33,161 nucleotides of DNA from Chthoniobacterales bacterium (GCA_026461395.1 JAPJNA010000055.1:1-33161); one strand, 5' to 3'. Counted from the first letter of the stretch, positions 22,955 through 32,526 are shown. Numbers and translations are program-made. Notes: generated from the sequence alone by a model not told the origin.

Positions 22955-23341
22955 CTACCCCACAGGCGCATGCTGGATCAGCTCCACTTCGTAACCCTCG
23001 GGGGCGTCAATGAAGGCGATGATCGAGCCCGAGGAGGTTTGATGAGGTCCGTCGCTGAGCGGGTAGCCCTTCGATGCGGCCTCCTTGGCAAACGCTTCCA
23101 GATCTGTGACCTCGAAGGCGAGATGCGTGAGGTCCGGTCCTACCACCACGGGGCCGCTGGCGTTATACTCGCAGATCTCGATTTCCTCGGTGCTCCCGGG
23201 GGCCTTCAGAAAGACCAGCTTGGAACCGCGTCCACTCTCGCTCCGGCGGACTTCCTGGAGGCCCAGCACATCGCGGTAAAAGGAAACGGTCTTCTCGAGG
23301 TCCTGAACGCGATAGCGAGTGTGGAGGAGTCTGGTGATCAT
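22955..23341 (-). CDS. gloA: Glyoxalase I-like (lactoylglutathione lyase family) protein
   Basis: I set the start at ATG 23341 (MITRLLHTRYRVQDL), the normal N-terminus; the frame continues upstream with unrelated residues. The 128-residue protein has the two beta-alpha-beta-beta-beta modules of the vicinal-oxygen-chelate fold. Likely metal ligands are His7 near the N-terminus, a Glu in EIEICEY, His in LTHLAFEV and Glu in GYEVELIQ, matching the H-E-H-E set of glyoxalase I. It should convert the methylglyoxal-glutathione hemithioacetal to lactoylglutathione, or act on a related thiol. No partner gene lies next to it. Confidence 0.85.
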   Translation of the reverse strand: MITRLLHTRYRVQDLEKTVSFYRDVLGLQEVRRSESGRGSKLVFLKAPGSTEEIEICEYNASGPVVVGPDLTHLAFEVTDLEAFAKEAASKGYPLSDGPHQTSSGSIIAFIDAPEGYEVELIQHAPVG

Positions 23342-23502
23342 GTATTGAAGAATGAGACCTAAAACTTGAAAGCTGAAAGAAAATAAGGCACGGACACGGG
23401 GGCACGGGTCAGGACATAGATAACGCATGCATTGGGTGAAGATACGCAAATCCCTTACGCCTTAACCCGATCTTCCTGACCAGCAGTGTCGTAGCGTAGG
23501 TC

Positions 23503-23931
23503 ATGAAGATCATACTTTCCCTTCTGACAGGCGGTATAGCAGGCACGGCCGTGATGACGGGATTTCTGCTTCTTCCACGCTGGATGGACTGGGGGAAGAT
23601 TGATGTGGTTCGAGCAGTTGGGTCTCTGATGACGGGTCGCCGGGAGAGGATCTTTCGTTTGGGACTATCGCTCCATGTCGCGATGGGTATTCTCTTCGCA
23701 TTTCTCTATGCGGGGTTTTTGAACCTCTCACGCATACCGTTTAATGCGATGACAGGTCTGCTGCTCGGCAGTTTGCACGGAGTGATCATCATGTTGCTCG
23801 TTAGCATCATGGTCATGGAGCATCACCCGGTTGCCGGGTACCATGAGAAGGGCTTGGGCACCGGGTTGGCTCAGCTTGTGGCCCACATGCTCTATGGTGC
23901 GACAGTCGGATGGATCGTCTCGATAACGTAG
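23503..23931 (+). CDS. Four-helix membrane protein of unknown function
   Basis: The 142-residue product has about four predicted membrane helices: residues 3-25 (LSLLTGGIAGTAVMTGFLLL), 53-75, 80-105 and 120-141. Loops are short and contain a conserved-looking MEHHPV and a His in LVAHMLYG. It resembles small YagU/DUF1440-like or uncharacterised inner-membrane proteins, but I cannot name the family. It stands alone, divergent from the glyoxalase gene with about 160 bp between starts. Confidence 0.65.
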   Translation: MKIILSLLTGGIAGTAVMTGFLLLPRWMDWGKIDVVRAVGSLMTGRRERIFRLGLSLHVAMGILFAFLYAGFLNLSRIPFNAMTGLLLGSLHGVIIMLLVSIMVMEHHPVAGYHEKGLGTGLAQLVAHMLYGATVGWIVSIT

Positions 23932-24023
23932 TGAACATACCACCCGTAGTGGTCCAAATCTTAAAAATGACAAAACCGCTACAATTTTAAGGTTGTATTA
24001 CGATACCCGTACTGAAATACAGA

Positions 24024-24110
24024 GGACGAGTTGAGCAACTCCTGCCACCAGATTGATTCGGTGAGGTTTAAGCATCTCCGGTTGGAGATCGCACAGAGGC
24101 AAGCTCGTCC
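24024..24110 (+). promoter_or_regulatory. Folded leader upstream of PIN-phoH
   Basis: Two perfect hairpins, GAGTTG-AG-CAACTC (24028-24041) and ATCTCC-GGTT-GGAGAT (24074-24089), lie inside a 7-bp long-range pairing GGACGAG (24024-24030) with CTCGTCC (24104-24110). ACAGAGG occurs twice. The first hairpin and the outer stem share bases, so two alternative folds are possible. It ends about 77 bp before the phoH start. Confidence 0.4.
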
Positions 24111-24186
24111 CCCCATGGTTTCGCCATCCTTTTTTACGTCCACTTTCCGTTAATAAACTAACTCCACCATTATAAATAAACCCACC

Positions 24187-25743
24187 ATGCACCGCACTGC
24201 CCCGCTGGAAACCTCCGAAGAACAGAGCGTCCTCCTTCCAGTAGTTCCGCCTAGTGCGGCCACCGGCAAAACCAAACGCAAGAAAACCACGAGTGTTGTG
24301 AAAAACTTCGTCCTCGATACGAATGTTCTGCTCCATGACCCTTATTGCCTGAACCGTTTTGAAAACAACCATATCTTCATTCCGGTCGAGGTTCTCGGTG
24401 AGATGGACAAGTTCAAGAACGAGCAGACCGAGCGCGGAGCCAATGCCCGGACCGTGCATCGCTTCCTGACACAGACCTTTGATCATCAGACCAACAAAGT
24501 GATCAGCGGCGTCGCGACCGCTGGGGGTGGCACCGTACGCATCTTCATCAATGACGCGTTGAACACGGATCATCCTTCCGCTGCGATCCGGCGGTTCATC
24601 GAGATCTTCCCGGACAAGAGTCAGGTCGATCACAAGATCATGGCAGCCTGCCTTGCCCTCCAGGAACAAGAGAAGACCCCTGCCGTCCTCATCACCAAGG
24701 ATCTGAACATGCAGCTGAAGGCGATGGCCCTCGGGATCACCTGCCAGGATTATCTTAATGATAAGGTCTCCGCTGAGGACGCCGAAGAGGGGGAGCTTCG
24801 GAAGATCAAGGTCCAGGCCCATGAACTCCAGCGCTTTGGGAGCGCCCAGAGCATCGATCTTGAGGAGAGCCGCACCGGCAAACTCGAGATCAATGAGTAC
24901 GTCCTCCTCGAAGCCTCCGAGCAGAAACTCATGCCTGCACGCCATATCGGAAATGGCCACTTCCAGCGGCTCAAGGTTCCCCAGAGTCTCCAGATGCCGC
25001 GCGGTATCGAGTTGCGTCCGGCGAATCTCGGCCAGCTCTGCTTCCTTGACGCCCTGCTCGACCCCTCCATCTCACTGATCACCTGCTATGGCCAGGCCGG
25101 AACTGGCAAGACACTCATGGCCGTCGCCGCAGGTCTCTACCTCACAGGTCAGCGCGAGTACAACGGCATGACGGTCAGCCGTCCCGTGGTCGCCATGGGC
25201 GATACACTCGGCTTCCTGCCCGGCACCCTGAACGAAAAACTCCACCCCTGGCTCCAGTCGATCTATGACGCCTTCGAGGTGCTCCTTCCCATCCATCCTC
25301 AGCGGAATGAAGGGCCTGGCGCGCCCCATGCCTCGGAGCGGAAGAAGCAGAAGAAACAGTCCGTCCAGCAACCCGATAATAACGGGGGCGCACAGACTAC
25401 CCCGCTCAAGCCTTACGAGCAGCTCATCCAGCGCGGACTCCTCGAGATCGAGGCCCTCTGCTACATCCGCGGTCGCTCCATTCCGAACCGCTTCTTTGTC
25501 CTAGATGAGGCCCAGCAGTTGACCCCGCTCGAGGCCAAGACCGTCGTCACCCGTATGTCCAAGGGCTCCAAGCTCGTCATGGTCGGAGACCCTGCCCAGA
25601 TCGATAACCCCTATGTCGACCGCCGCTCGAACGGACTGGTCCATACTCGCAACAAACTGCGCGGACATAAACTCACCGCCCACATTTCTCTCACCAAGGG
25701 CGAACGCTCACCGCTGGCCGAAATGGGTGCAACCTTGATGTAG
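24187..25743 (+). CDS. phoH: PIN-domain/PhoH ATPase fusion protein
   Basis: The N-terminal part is a PIN ribonuclease domain: FVLDTNVLLHD with Asp44, PVEVLGEMDKFK with Glu71, and further acidic residues near KDLNMQLKAMA. The C-terminal part is a PhoH-type P-loop ATPase/helicase with Walker A GQAGTGKT (302-309) and Walker B VLDEAQQ (438-444), then SKLVMVGDPAQID. At 518 residues it is the length expected of the PhoH2/YlaK group, which couples RNA unwinding with cleavage. A linker rich in Lys and Gln (about residues 375-400) is inserted before Walker B. It stands alone and may be controlled through the folded leader. Confidence 0.9.
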   Translation: MHRTAPLETSEEQSVLLPVVPPSAATGKTKRKKTTSVVKNFVLDTNVLLHDPYCLNRFENNHIFIPVEVLGEMDKFKNEQTERGANARTVHRFLTQTFDHQTNKVISGVATAGGGTVRIFINDALNTDHPSAAIRRFIEIFPDKSQVDHKIMAACLALQEQEKTPAVLITKDLNMQLKAMALGITCQDYLNDKVSAEDAEEGELRKIKVQAHELQRFGSAQSIDLEESRTGKLEINEYVLLEASEQKLMPARHIGNGHFQRLKVPQSLQMPRGIELRPANLGQLCFLDALLDPSISLITCYGQAGTGKTLMAVAAGLYLTGQREYNGMTVSRPVVAMGDTLGFLPGTLNEKLHPWLQSIYDAFEVLLPIHPQRNEGPGAPHASERKKQKKQSVQQPDNNGGAQTTPLKPYEQLIQRGLLEIEALCYIRGRSIPNRFFVLDEAQQLTPLEAKTVVTRMSKGSKLVMVGDPAQIDNPYVDRRSNGLVHTRNKLRGHKLTAHISLTKGERSPLAEMGATLM

Positions 25744-25803
25744 GAAGAGAGGCTGTTAGCGGTTTAGGCTGTAGGCTATTAGGAAATGACTGAAAGATCT
25801 CCC

Positions 25804-25950
25804 GCTGAGGCGCGGAGAACGCAGAGATAAAAGACAAAGGGTTAATTCGGGAAAGATTATTCAGATGGTCGCCTCAAATCAGAAAGTGAATTAAGGATTT
25901 AAGAGCTACCATCAACCTAAAAACTCTGCGCCTCTGCGTCTCTGCGCGAG
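25804..25950. repeat. Inverted G/C-rich intergenic repeat (GAGGCGCRGAG type)
   Basis: GAGGCGCGGAG at 25807-25817 matches the reverse complement of CTCTGCGCCTC at 25924-25934 in 10 of 11 bases, with more CGCAGAG units next to each. I recall repeats of this CGCAGAGGCGCAGAG kind as scattered intergenic elements in many bacteria. The whole 25744-25967 gap contains no credible gene. Confidence 0.55.
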
Positions 25951-25967
25951 ATTTTGTTTGTTCTGCT

Positions 25968-28706
25968 TTAGGAATTTAAAACACCGGGCATACACACACC
26001 CACCAACTCCGCATCGGGATCATACTGGAGATACGGCCCCAGCCATTTCTCGACTTCGGCGACAGGCATTCCCTTGCGCTTGGCATAATCCTCGATCTGG
26101 TCGCGGCCTAACTTGCCGACTGCAAAGTAGCGTGACTCGGGAGCGGCGAAGTAGAGGCCTGAAACGGAGCTGGCGGGATTCATCGCAAGGCTCTCGGTGA
26201 GGGTGATCCCGGTGTGCTTGGTTGCATCGAGAAGGCGGAAGAGCTCCCACTTCTCGGTATGATCGGGCCCGGCTGGATAGCCTGCGGCGGGACGAATGCC
26301 ACGGTACTTCTCCCGGATAAATTCCTCTTTAGTCAGGTTCTCTGTCTTGCCGAATCCCCAGAGGTCTCGGCACTGCTTATGGAGCCACTCAGCAGCGGCC
26401 TCGGCGAAGCGATCGCCGATCGCCTTCACTAGTAGGGAAGTATAATCATCATGATTATTCTGGAAGGAATCGGCGTACTCTCCAACCTCGGGACCCGCCG
26501 TGACGGCAAAGCCTCCAATGGTATCGATCCGGCCGGAATCCCGGGGCGCAATGAAGTCGGCCAGGGAGTAGTTCGGCTGGCCGGCCGGCTTCTTGTTCTG
26601 CTGGCGGAGCATGTGAAATTTCCCGATCACGGAGGAGCGCTGCGTGTCAGCGTAGAGCTCGACATCATCTCCTACTCTGTTTGCGGGCCACAGGGCACAG
26701 ACTCCGCGGACGCGGAACCTTTTCTCTTTCACGATCGTTTCAAGAACCTTGAGGGCATCCTGATGGAGCTCTGTTGCGTGAGCACCGATCTCAGGATCAG
26801 AGAGAAGGCCGGGATAACGGCCCCTCATTTCCCATGCCGCAAAGAAGGGAGACCAGTCGAAGTACTCCACCAACTCGGCCAGCGGTATCTCATCAAAGGT
26901 CAGCACACCCGTCTTTTCAGGCACGGCAAGATCTGCCTTAGCCCAGTCGATCGGAGTGATATTCTCCCGAGCGACGTCGAGGGGTAGAAGCTCTCCCTTG
27001 GCACGCTTACCGGCATGCTCCTCGCGGAGTCGCTTGTGATTCGCTTCAACCTGAAGGTGATAAGCATCCTTCCTATCCTCTGAGAGAAGCTCCGCCGCAA
27101 CTCCGACCACTCGGGAGGCATCGAGCACATGGATAACGGGATGCTGGTATTCCCCTGCGATCTTCACCGCGGTGTGGGCCGGGCTCGTGGTGGCTCCACC
27201 GATCAGCAGAGGAAGATCGAAATTGGCACGCTTCATCTCGCGGGCGACATGGACCATCTCGTCGAGGGAGGGGGTAATAAGGCCGCTCAGACCGACGATG
27301 TCGACCTTGTGCTCCTTGGCCGCGGCCAGGATTTTATCGCACGGCACCATGACGCCAAGATCGACCACTTCGTAGCCGTTGCAGGCAAGGACGACGCCGA
27401 CGATGTTCTTGCCGATGTCGTGAACATCCCCCTTGACCGTGGCCATAAGAATCTTTTTTGCGGAACTGGTATCAGATGCGGCTGCTTTCTCGGCCTCCAT
27501 GAAGGGGGTGAGGAAGGCGACCGCCTTCTTCATGACTCGGGCACTCTTCACCACCTGAGGCAGGAACATTTTGCCCACCCCGAAGAGATCACCGACAATC
27601 CGCATGCCGTCCATGAGAGGGCCCTCGATGACCAGCAGGGGACGCCCCAGCTTCACGCGTGCCTCCTCGGTATCCTCGTCGATGTAATCAACGATCCCCT
27701 TGATCAGGGCGTGCTGAAGACGTTCCTCGACGGTGCCTGAGCGCCAAGCCTGCTCTGCCTTCTGTTCCTTGGGATCTCCACCAACGGCTTTTAGCCCCTC
27801 AGCATAATCCACCAGACGCTCCGTGGCGTCGGGCCTACGGTTCAAGAGCACATCCTCCACCATGATGAGGAGCTCCGGCTTGATCTCCTCATAGACCTCG
27901 AGCATGCCTGCATTCACGATCGCCATGTCGAGTCCCGCACTGATGGCGTGATAGAGGAAGGCGGAGTGCATCGCCTCACGCACCGGGTTATTACCGCGGA
28001 AGGAGAAGGAGATGTTGCTGAGTCCCCCGCTAGTCTTGGCGCCGGGGAGGGTAGCCTTGATCTCTCGGACTGCCTCGATGAAGTCGACGGCGTAGTTGTT
28101 GTGCTCCTCGATTCCGGTGGCGACCGTCAGGATATTCGGGTCGAAGATGATGTCCTCGGGGTCGAATCCGATCTTGTCCACGAGCAGGCGGTAGGCGCGG
28201 GTGCAGATGCGCACCTTGTCCTCCTTGGTAGCGGCCTGACCCTCCTCGTCGAAGGCCATGACAATCACTGCGGCGCCGTAGCGCTGGGCGAGCCGCGCGC
28301 GCTTCAGGAAGGTTTCTTCTCCATCCTTGAGGCTGATGGAGTTGAGGATGGATTTACCCTGGAGGCATTTGACTCCCTTTTCGAGGACCGACCACTTGGA
28401 ACTGTCGATCATGATCGGCACACGACTGATCTCCGGATCTGCGGCAAGCAGGTTCAGAAAGGTCTCCATAACCGCTTCGCTATCGAGCATCCCCTCGTCG
28501 ACGTTCACATCGAGGATATTGGCACCGCTCTCGACCTGCTGGCGCGCCACCGAGAGGGCCGTCTCGTAATCGCCAGCGATGATGAGCTTCGAGAACTTCG
28601 GCGAACCGGTGACGTTAGTCCTTTCACCGACCATCATGAAGGAGCTTCCTTTCCCAATGATGAGGGGCTCAAGTCCGCTGAGGCGTAAGGCTGAGGTGCG
28701 TGTCAT
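25968..28706 (-). CDS. metH: Methionine synthase, cobalamin-dependent: folate, B12 and reactivation domains
   Basis: This 912-residue protein lacks the homocysteine-binding domain, which is encoded by the gene just upstream. It has the pterin-binding domain ([13 protein letters not shown] near the N-terminus), the four-helix cap and B12 domain with the cobalamin-ligating DVHDIGKN, and the C-terminal reactivation domain ([15 protein letters not shown], binding S-adenosylmethionine). Together the pair moves a methyl group from methyltetrahydrofolate through cobalamin to homocysteine. I chose ATG 28706 because it overlaps the upstream stop by 4 bp and is the natural N-terminus; the frame upstream to 28799 lies inside the other gene. 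Confidence 0.95.
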   Translation of the reverse strand: MTRTSALRLSGLEPLIIGKGSSFMMVGERTNVTGSPKFSKLIIAGDYETALSVARQQVESGANILDVNVDEGMLDSEAVMETFLNLLAADPEISRVPIMIDSSKWSVLEKGVKCLQGKSILNSISLKDGEETFLKRARLAQRYGAAVIVMAFDEEGQAATKEDKVRICTRAYRLLVDKIGFDPEDIIFDPNILTVATGIEEHNNYAVDFIEAVREIKATLPGAKTSGGLSNISFSFRGNNPVREAMHSAFLYHAISAGLDMAIVNAGMLEVYEEIKPELLIMVEDVLLNRRPDATERLVDYAEGLKAVGGDPKEQKAEQAWRSGTVEERLQHALIKGIVDYIDEDTEEARVKLGRPLLVIEGPLMDGMRIVGDLFGVGKMFLPQVVKSARVMKKAVAFLTPFMEAEKAAASDTSSAKKILMATVKGDVHDIGKNIVGVVLACNGYEVVDLGVMVPCDKILAAAKEHKVDIVGLSGLITPSLDEMVHVAREMKRANFDLPLLIGGATTSPAHTAVKIAGEYQHPVIHVLDASRVVGVAAELLSEDRKDAYHLQVEANHKRLREEHAGKRAKGELLPLDVARENITPIDWAKADLAVPEKTGVLTFDEIPLAELVEYFDWSPFFAAWEMRGRYPGLLSDPEIGAHATELHQDALKVLETIVKEKRFRVRGVCALWPANRVGDDVELYADTQRSSVIGKFHMLRQQNKKPAGQPNYSLADFIAPRDSGRIDTIGGFAVTAGPEVGEYADSFQNNHDDYTSLLVKAIGDRFAEAAAEWLHKQCRDLWGFGKTENLTKEEFIREKYRGIRPAAGYPAGPDHTEKWELFRLLDATKHTGITLTESLAMNPASSVSGLYFAAPESRYFAVGKLGRDQIEDYAKRKGMPVAEVEKWLGPYLQYDPDAELVGVCMPGVLNS

Positions 28707-29725
28707 GGTTTGCGGGGAGGATGGAGACGAACGGCCTCGGCTATGGCTGCAATATGCTCCGGAGTGGAACCACAGCATCCGCCAAGTAAATTGATCCATC
28801 CTTGGGCGGCAAAGTCACCCACCAGGGCGGCCATCTCTGCAGCCGTCTGATCGTAGCCGCCGAAGGCATTCGGCAGACCGGCGTTCGGATAGCAACTAAT
28901 AAAGCAGTCGGCGATGTTGGAAAGCTCCTCAATATAGGGACGCATCTCAGCTGCACCGAGGGCGCAGTTGATTCCCACAGCCAAGGGCTTGGAATGGCGC
29001 ACGGAGTTCCAAAAAGCCTCCACGGTCTGACCCGAGAGCGTACGGCCCGAGGCGTCAGTAATGGTTACCGACAGAATGATCGGCCAGCGCATCCCGCGTT
29101 TTTCAAAGACCTCCTCGCAGGCGAAGATCGCGGCCTTCAGATTCAGCGTGTCAAAGACCGTCTCCAGCAGGAGGAGATCGACTCCACCGTCGAGTAATGC
29201 TTCGATCTGCTCGGCGTAGGAAATCACGAGCCCATCGAAGTTGACGGCTCGGTAGCCCGGATTGTTCACATCTGGCGACATGGAGGCCGTGCGGTTAGTC
29301 GGCCCCACCGCCCCTGCCACAAAGACACGCCGTCCCGGATTAGCGGCCATGAACTCATCAGCGGCTTCGCGAGCCACCTTGGCCCCGGCAAGATTGATCT
29401 CCCTGACGGCATCTTCCAGCCCGTAGTCAGCCTGGGAGACCGTGGTGGTGCTGAAGGTGTTCGTCTCGACAATATCGCTCCCTGCATCGAAGTAGCCTCG
29501 ATGGATCCCCTTGATCACGTCGGGACGCGTGATGGAGAGAATATCGTTGTTGCCCTTCAGGTCATGCCCGTGATTCTTGAATCGCTCACCCCGGAAGTCC
29601 TCCTCGGTCAGCGGATGACGCTGGATCATCGTTCCCATCGCGCCGTCGAGCAGGGCGATCCTACGGGTGAAAAGCTCTCTTAAGAGAGCATCCGATTCGT
29701 GATTGGGAAGGGTGGTGGTCATCAA
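28703..29725 (-). CDS. metH: Methionine synthase, homocysteine-methylating domain as a separate protein
   Basis: The 340-residue protein is the N-terminal module of MetH: a TIM barrel starting [14 protein letters not shown], with zinc-binding cysteines in GINCALG and the GGCCGS pair near the C-terminus that activate homocysteine. It is complete and ends where MetH normally continues into the pterin domain; the second gene starts in an ATGA overlap. So MetH is made here as two subunits, not broken by mutation, since both halves have clean starts and stops. A second ATG lies three bases after the first. No riboswitch fits in the short gap upstream. Confidence 0.95.
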   Translation of the reverse strand: MMTTTLPNHESDALLRELFTRRIALLDGAMGTMIQRHPLTEEDFRGERFKNHGHDLKGNNDILSITRPDVIKGIHRGYFDAGSDIVETNTFSTTTVSQADYGLEDAVREINLAGAKVAREAADEFMAANPGRRVFVAGAVGPTNRTASMSPDVNNPGYRAVNFDGLVISYAEQIEALLDGGVDLLLLETVFDTLNLKAAIFACEEVFEKRGMRWPIILSVTITDASGRTLSGQTVEAFWNSVRHSKPLAVGINCALGAAEMRPYIEELSNIADCFISCYPNAGLPNAFGGYDQTAAEMAALVGDFAAQGWINLLGGCCGSTPEHIAAIAEAVRLHPPRKP

Positions 29726-29777
29726 CCGGGCGGCATTACAGATTGGAGAGGGAGTCAGATAATGTTACAGGTTGCTC

Positions 29778-30437
29778 ATGCCGGAATCCATTGAAACAAT
29801 CACGGTAGCAGGAAAAGAAATCTCTGTTTTTCTGCCGACTTCCTACAATCAGACTCTTGGCAGGAAGTTTCCTATTCTGCTGATGCTGACCCCGGGACTG
29901 AAGGCCCAGAAAGAGATTACCGAACTTCATGTGCAAGGAGTGTTGCCGGAGATGATCGTGGCAGAAGTGCTCGTGTCTAATGTTCCCGCCGATTCGATTG
30001 CGATCATGGCCGGGCTTGCAGATCGCCTCCGATTGCTCGACTCCCCTTCGGCTCGTTGGATCGGAGGAACGGGGCACGCCGCAGTGGATGCCTTTCGTGC
30101 CCTGCTGGATCATCCCGGGACGTTCAGCGCCGCATGCTGTCTCTCGACCTCGTTCGAGGGTGTGGAAGGTGCTCCTCCGCCCCACTCTGCGATGCTGCTC
30201 CATCTGGAGGAAAGGGAGTCCCTCCCCGCGGGCAGTCGTATCTATTTCGACTATGGCACAATCGGTCTGGATGAGTGCTATGAGCCTTATCATCGTGATC
30301 TCGGAGCCAACCTCCGCTGCAGGGGATGGAAGGATGGGGAAGACTTCCAAATCCATCGTCACACCGGCGGATCCCAGGATATCACTTCCTGGCAGCAGAG
30401 AATCGGACCCGCGCTCCATTGGCTTGCGCGGAGATGA
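29778..30437 (+). CDS. Esterase D-like alpha/beta-hydrolase, probably catalytically inactive
   Basis: The start could be ATG 29778 or TTG 29772; I prefer the ATG. The 219-residue product follows the pattern of putative esterases (YbbA/IroE-like): KFPILLML strand, IGGTGHAAVDAF elbow, FDYGTIGLDECYEPYH and C-terminal GGSQDITSWQQRIGPALHWL. The elbow, normally G-x-S-x-G, has Thr in place of Ser, and the C-terminal histidine position is Gln (GGSQ instead of a His-containing loop). With both the nucleophile and the His changed it may be a non-enzymatic binding protein. It diverges from metH with about 50 bp between starts. Confidence 0.65.
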   Translation: MPESIETITVAGKEISVFLPTSYNQTLGRKFPILLMLTPGLKAQKEITELHVQGVLPEMIVAEVLVSNVPADSIAIMAGLADRLRLLDSPSARWIGGTGHAAVDAFRALLDHPGTFSAACCLSTSFEGVEGAPPPHSAMLLHLEERESLPAGSRIYFDYGTIGLDECYEPYHRDLGANLRCRGWKDGEDFQIHRHTGGSQDITSWQQRIGPALHWLARR

Positions 30438-30448
30438 CATCAGTCCGG

Positions 30449-30471
30449 AATGCATTTATACAGAATGCATT
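30449..30471. terminator. Hairpin between convergent genes
   Basis: AATGCATT (30449-30456) and an identical, self-complementary AATGCATT (30464-30471) can form an 8-bp stem with a 7-base loop. It lies where the hydrolase gene (ending 30437) and the membrane-protein gene (ending 30470) converge. There is no T-run, so terminator function is uncertain. Confidence 0.35.
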
Positions 30472-31066
30472 AGGCCGCAATGCTTCGGACGGATTCCGTA
30501 CGCATGGGGACAAGCACACGCTCCGCCGCTACAAAGAAAGCCGCGAAGAGCAGATCGCTCACGAGGCTATTGCGGAAGAAGACCCAGGTGGGAGGATAGC
30601 CGGGCAGACCGATTGTCAGTGACTGGATCCATCCGGTGAAGTTCTGGGGATAAGCCGCGAGTCCCAGCCAGCTTCCGGTATTGGTGATCAGATAAAAAAG
30701 GACGGAAGCAACCAAGGTTCCTCCAAGGATCGCCAGAAGACCGCCACGTCGTTCACGGAACATCCAGCCCAGACCAACGGCGATCAGATAACCAGGCAAG
30801 GTCCAGAGAAGCTGGGTGGAGACCACGGGCACTCCATAGTGGACATTGAGTAGGGCATCTGAAACCAACAGGGCCACAATAGGCACCACCAATCCCAGCC
30901 AACCCGGGATGAAAACAGCTCCGCAAAGGGCCGCGGCCATGAGGGGAGCAAAATTCGGCAAGCTCTCAGGGGCCAAATCAACTCGGATAAGCCGAAAGAA
31001 GATCCCGCTGAGAAGAAGGATCAACGTAAGAAGCATCGAAAATGGAGTAGTGTGAGGAATTTTCAT
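30470..31066 (-). CDS. ECF-S-component-like membrane protein (DUF6580-like)
   Basis: The 198-residue protein has about five or six membrane helices. The segment FAPLMAAALCGAVFIPGWLG followed by LVVPIVALLVSDALLNVHYG is typical of a Verrucomicrobiota- and Bacteroidota-rich family of uncharacterised membrane proteins related to ECF transporter substrate-binding S components. Loops contain conserved-looking Asn-Thr-Gly-Ser-Trp and a terminal FFVAAERVLV helix. If related to S components it may take up a vitamin or metal, but no ATPase genes are nearby. Its start is one base before the end of the pseudopilin gene on the same strand. Confidence 0.65.
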   Translation of the reverse strand: MKIPHTTPFSMLLTLILLLSGIFFRLIRVDLAPESLPNFAPLMAAALCGAVFIPGWLGLVVPIVALLVSDALLNVHYGVPVVSTQLLWTLPGYLIAVGLGWMFRERRGGLLAILGGTLVASVLFYLITNTGSWLGLAAYPQNFTGWIQSLTIGLPGYPPTWVFFRNSLVSDLLFAAFFVAAERVLVPMRTESVRSIAA

Positions 31067-31795
31067 TTACTGAGGCCTGATAAGGGAGGGGTCTAGCCTG
31101 CCAATATTGGCATCAGGCATCCGGGAATCAAGCGTTCCGGCCATCATCGGAAGATATCCCGCCGATCCGTCGGCATACCCCACCATCGCCTGCCCCCCCA
31201 CACGGAAGTGGACGGTTCTTTCGGTGGTATTAAAATAGTAAAATTCCTCCACCATGGGCTTACTTGCCGAGGCGGGTGCTTGGAACGTGTTCACCTGGGC
31301 GCAGGTGGCGAAAACAGGGATCTTCCTGGAGCGCACGAGTGCCAATTGGTTCCTTCCCTCAAGAAGAAGATTGTAGCCGTAGGCGAAATGAGTGGAGCCG
31401 TATTTCGGCTTGAAAGTGGTCCCTGCGCGTGCAAACGAAGGGTCTTTGGACATTCCCCCTGATGAGGCAATGTAAGGACCAAGAGGGCCTTGATTGAGAT
31501 CGAGCCAACGCCTCCCTTCCGGCGCTCTCATGCTAGCCGTTGACTCAAAACCGAACCACCACTGGGTGCCACCGTTTGTGCTGACCCTGTAAGGCCAGAA
31601 GGTCATGTTGTTTTCGGCTAGGTAGGACTGGGCGGCGGCATTAAGCTGAGCGATGCAATGAGCGCTCGTTGCCCCTGTCGAGGAGGCAAAAACGCTTTGA
31701 GCAGCGGGGATCAGGATGACTCCCAACACTGCCACAATCGACATCGTGACAAGCAACTCGGTCAGCGTGAAGGCCCTCTCCTTCAGTTGAATCAT
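31067..31795 (-). CDS. Type II pseudopilin-like protein with prepilin N-terminus
   Basis: I set the start at ATG 31795, which gives MIQLKERAFTLTELL, a normal prepilin leader with cleavage before Phe, Glu at position +5 of the mature part and a hydrophobic helix (LLVTMSIVAVLGVILIPAA). The frame upstream is unrelated sequence. The 242-residue product resembles the large DUF1559-type pseudopilin families of Verrucomicrobiota and Planctomycetota and ends with the typical VGYADGSAGYLP segment. It should be processed by a prepilin peptidase and sit in the envelope. Its start overlaps the stop of the PEP-CTERM gene by 4 bp (ATGA), so the two are made together. Confidence 0.8.
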   Translation of the reverse strand: MIQLKERAFTLTELLVTMSIVAVLGVILIPAAQSVFASSTGATSAHCIAQLNAAAQSYLAENNMTFWPYRVSTNGGTQWWFGFESTASMRAPEGRRWLDLNQGPLGPYIASSGGMSKDPSFARAGTTFKPKYGSTHFAYGYNLLLEGRNQLALVRSRKIPVFATCAQVNTFQAPASASKPMVEEFYYFNTTERTVHFRVGGQAMVGYADGSAGYLPMMAGTLDSRMPDANIGRLDPSLIRPQ

Positions 31796-32526
31796 GTGTC
31801 GTATCGGAGTTTCCACTCCCGAAGGATCGGGAGAAGCATTAGAGAAAGGGCAACGAGGGCAATGGAAGCAGGCTCCGGAATTCCCTGCGGATCCAATCCG
31901 GAATAGGTTCCGAAGGTTACCGTTTGGGAAAATCCCTCCAGATCGGTGTAGTATCCGACGGGGTTTGTGCCCGGGTACACGAACCCCGCAATGGTCCATC
32001 CATCATAAGAACCATTGGAAATCCAGCGCGTTGCGGCATAACTCGGGGAAATCATCCACTGACCCGCTGGCACCAGGAACGAAAAAGAGCCGGTATCACC
32101 ATACTCGACGAATTCGCTTCCACCCGAGATCCAATATGTCCATACAGATGAGGAATTGGGGTCAACAATTTCGGACTGCTTTCCGCCAATCGTGAAGTCC
32201 GTGAAGAGTCCAGACTCCGCCGTTTGGACTTTGAGAGCGTATTCGGTTTCCACAGAGGCTGAGAGGACCCCCTGAAAAAGATCCTCACCCGACCAGTTAG
32301 TCTGGGATACAGGATTGATAGCTCCATCATAATGCCACGCGTAACGAATCGGTGTGGTTGCCAATGTCGATTCATTGAACACTAGATAAGAGACATTGGC
32401 GCCGCTGCCCAAATTCACGGTGATCGGTTCCTGTCCGGTAATGACTGCAGCCGGGGCATTTATTGCCGCCAGCAAAATCAACACACAGAAACGGATCAGC
32501 CGCAGGATTGAAACTTGAATCAACAT
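31792..32526 (-). CDS. PEP-CTERM-sorted exported protein
   Basis: The 244-residue protein begins with a signal peptide (about residues 1-27) and ends with the three-part sorting signal: PEPAS, a hydrophobic helix (IALVALSLMLLPIL) and basic residues (REWKLR). Exosortase normally processes such proteins, and they are linked to extracellular polymer or surface structures. The middle is strand-rich with many Ser, Thr, Gly and Tyr and no clear enzyme motif. It is translationally coupled to the pseudopilin-like gene downstream. No exosortase gene is in the window, so the processing enzyme must be elsewhere. Confidence 0.85.
   Translation of the reverse strand: MLIQVSILRLIRFCVLILLAAINAPAAVITGQEPITVNLGSGANVSYLVFNESTLATTPIRYAWHYDGAINPVSQTNWSGEDLFQGVLSASVETEYALKVQTAESGLFTDFTIGGKQSEIVDPNSSSVWTYWISGGSEFVEYGDTGSFSFLVPAGQWMISPSYAATRWISNGSYDGWTIAGFVYPGTNPVGYYTDLEGFSQTVTFGTYSGLDPQGIPEPASIALVALSLMLLPILREWKLRYDT

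Noticed and set aside
23998-24960. Minus-strand open frame of 320 residues opposite the start of phoH
   Set aside because: It overlaps the PIN domain, whose motifs are clear on the plus strand, and also covers the folded leader.
27948-28688. Long plus-strand open frame opposite metH (246 residues)
   Set aside because: It is the antisense shadow of the pterin-binding part of MetH, with low-complexity Val/Gly/Asp-rich sequence and no family features.
29736-30455. Minus-strand open frame of 239 residues opposite the esterase-like gene
   Set aside because: It is antisense to a frame with clear alpha/beta-hydrolase pattern and has no recognisable features.
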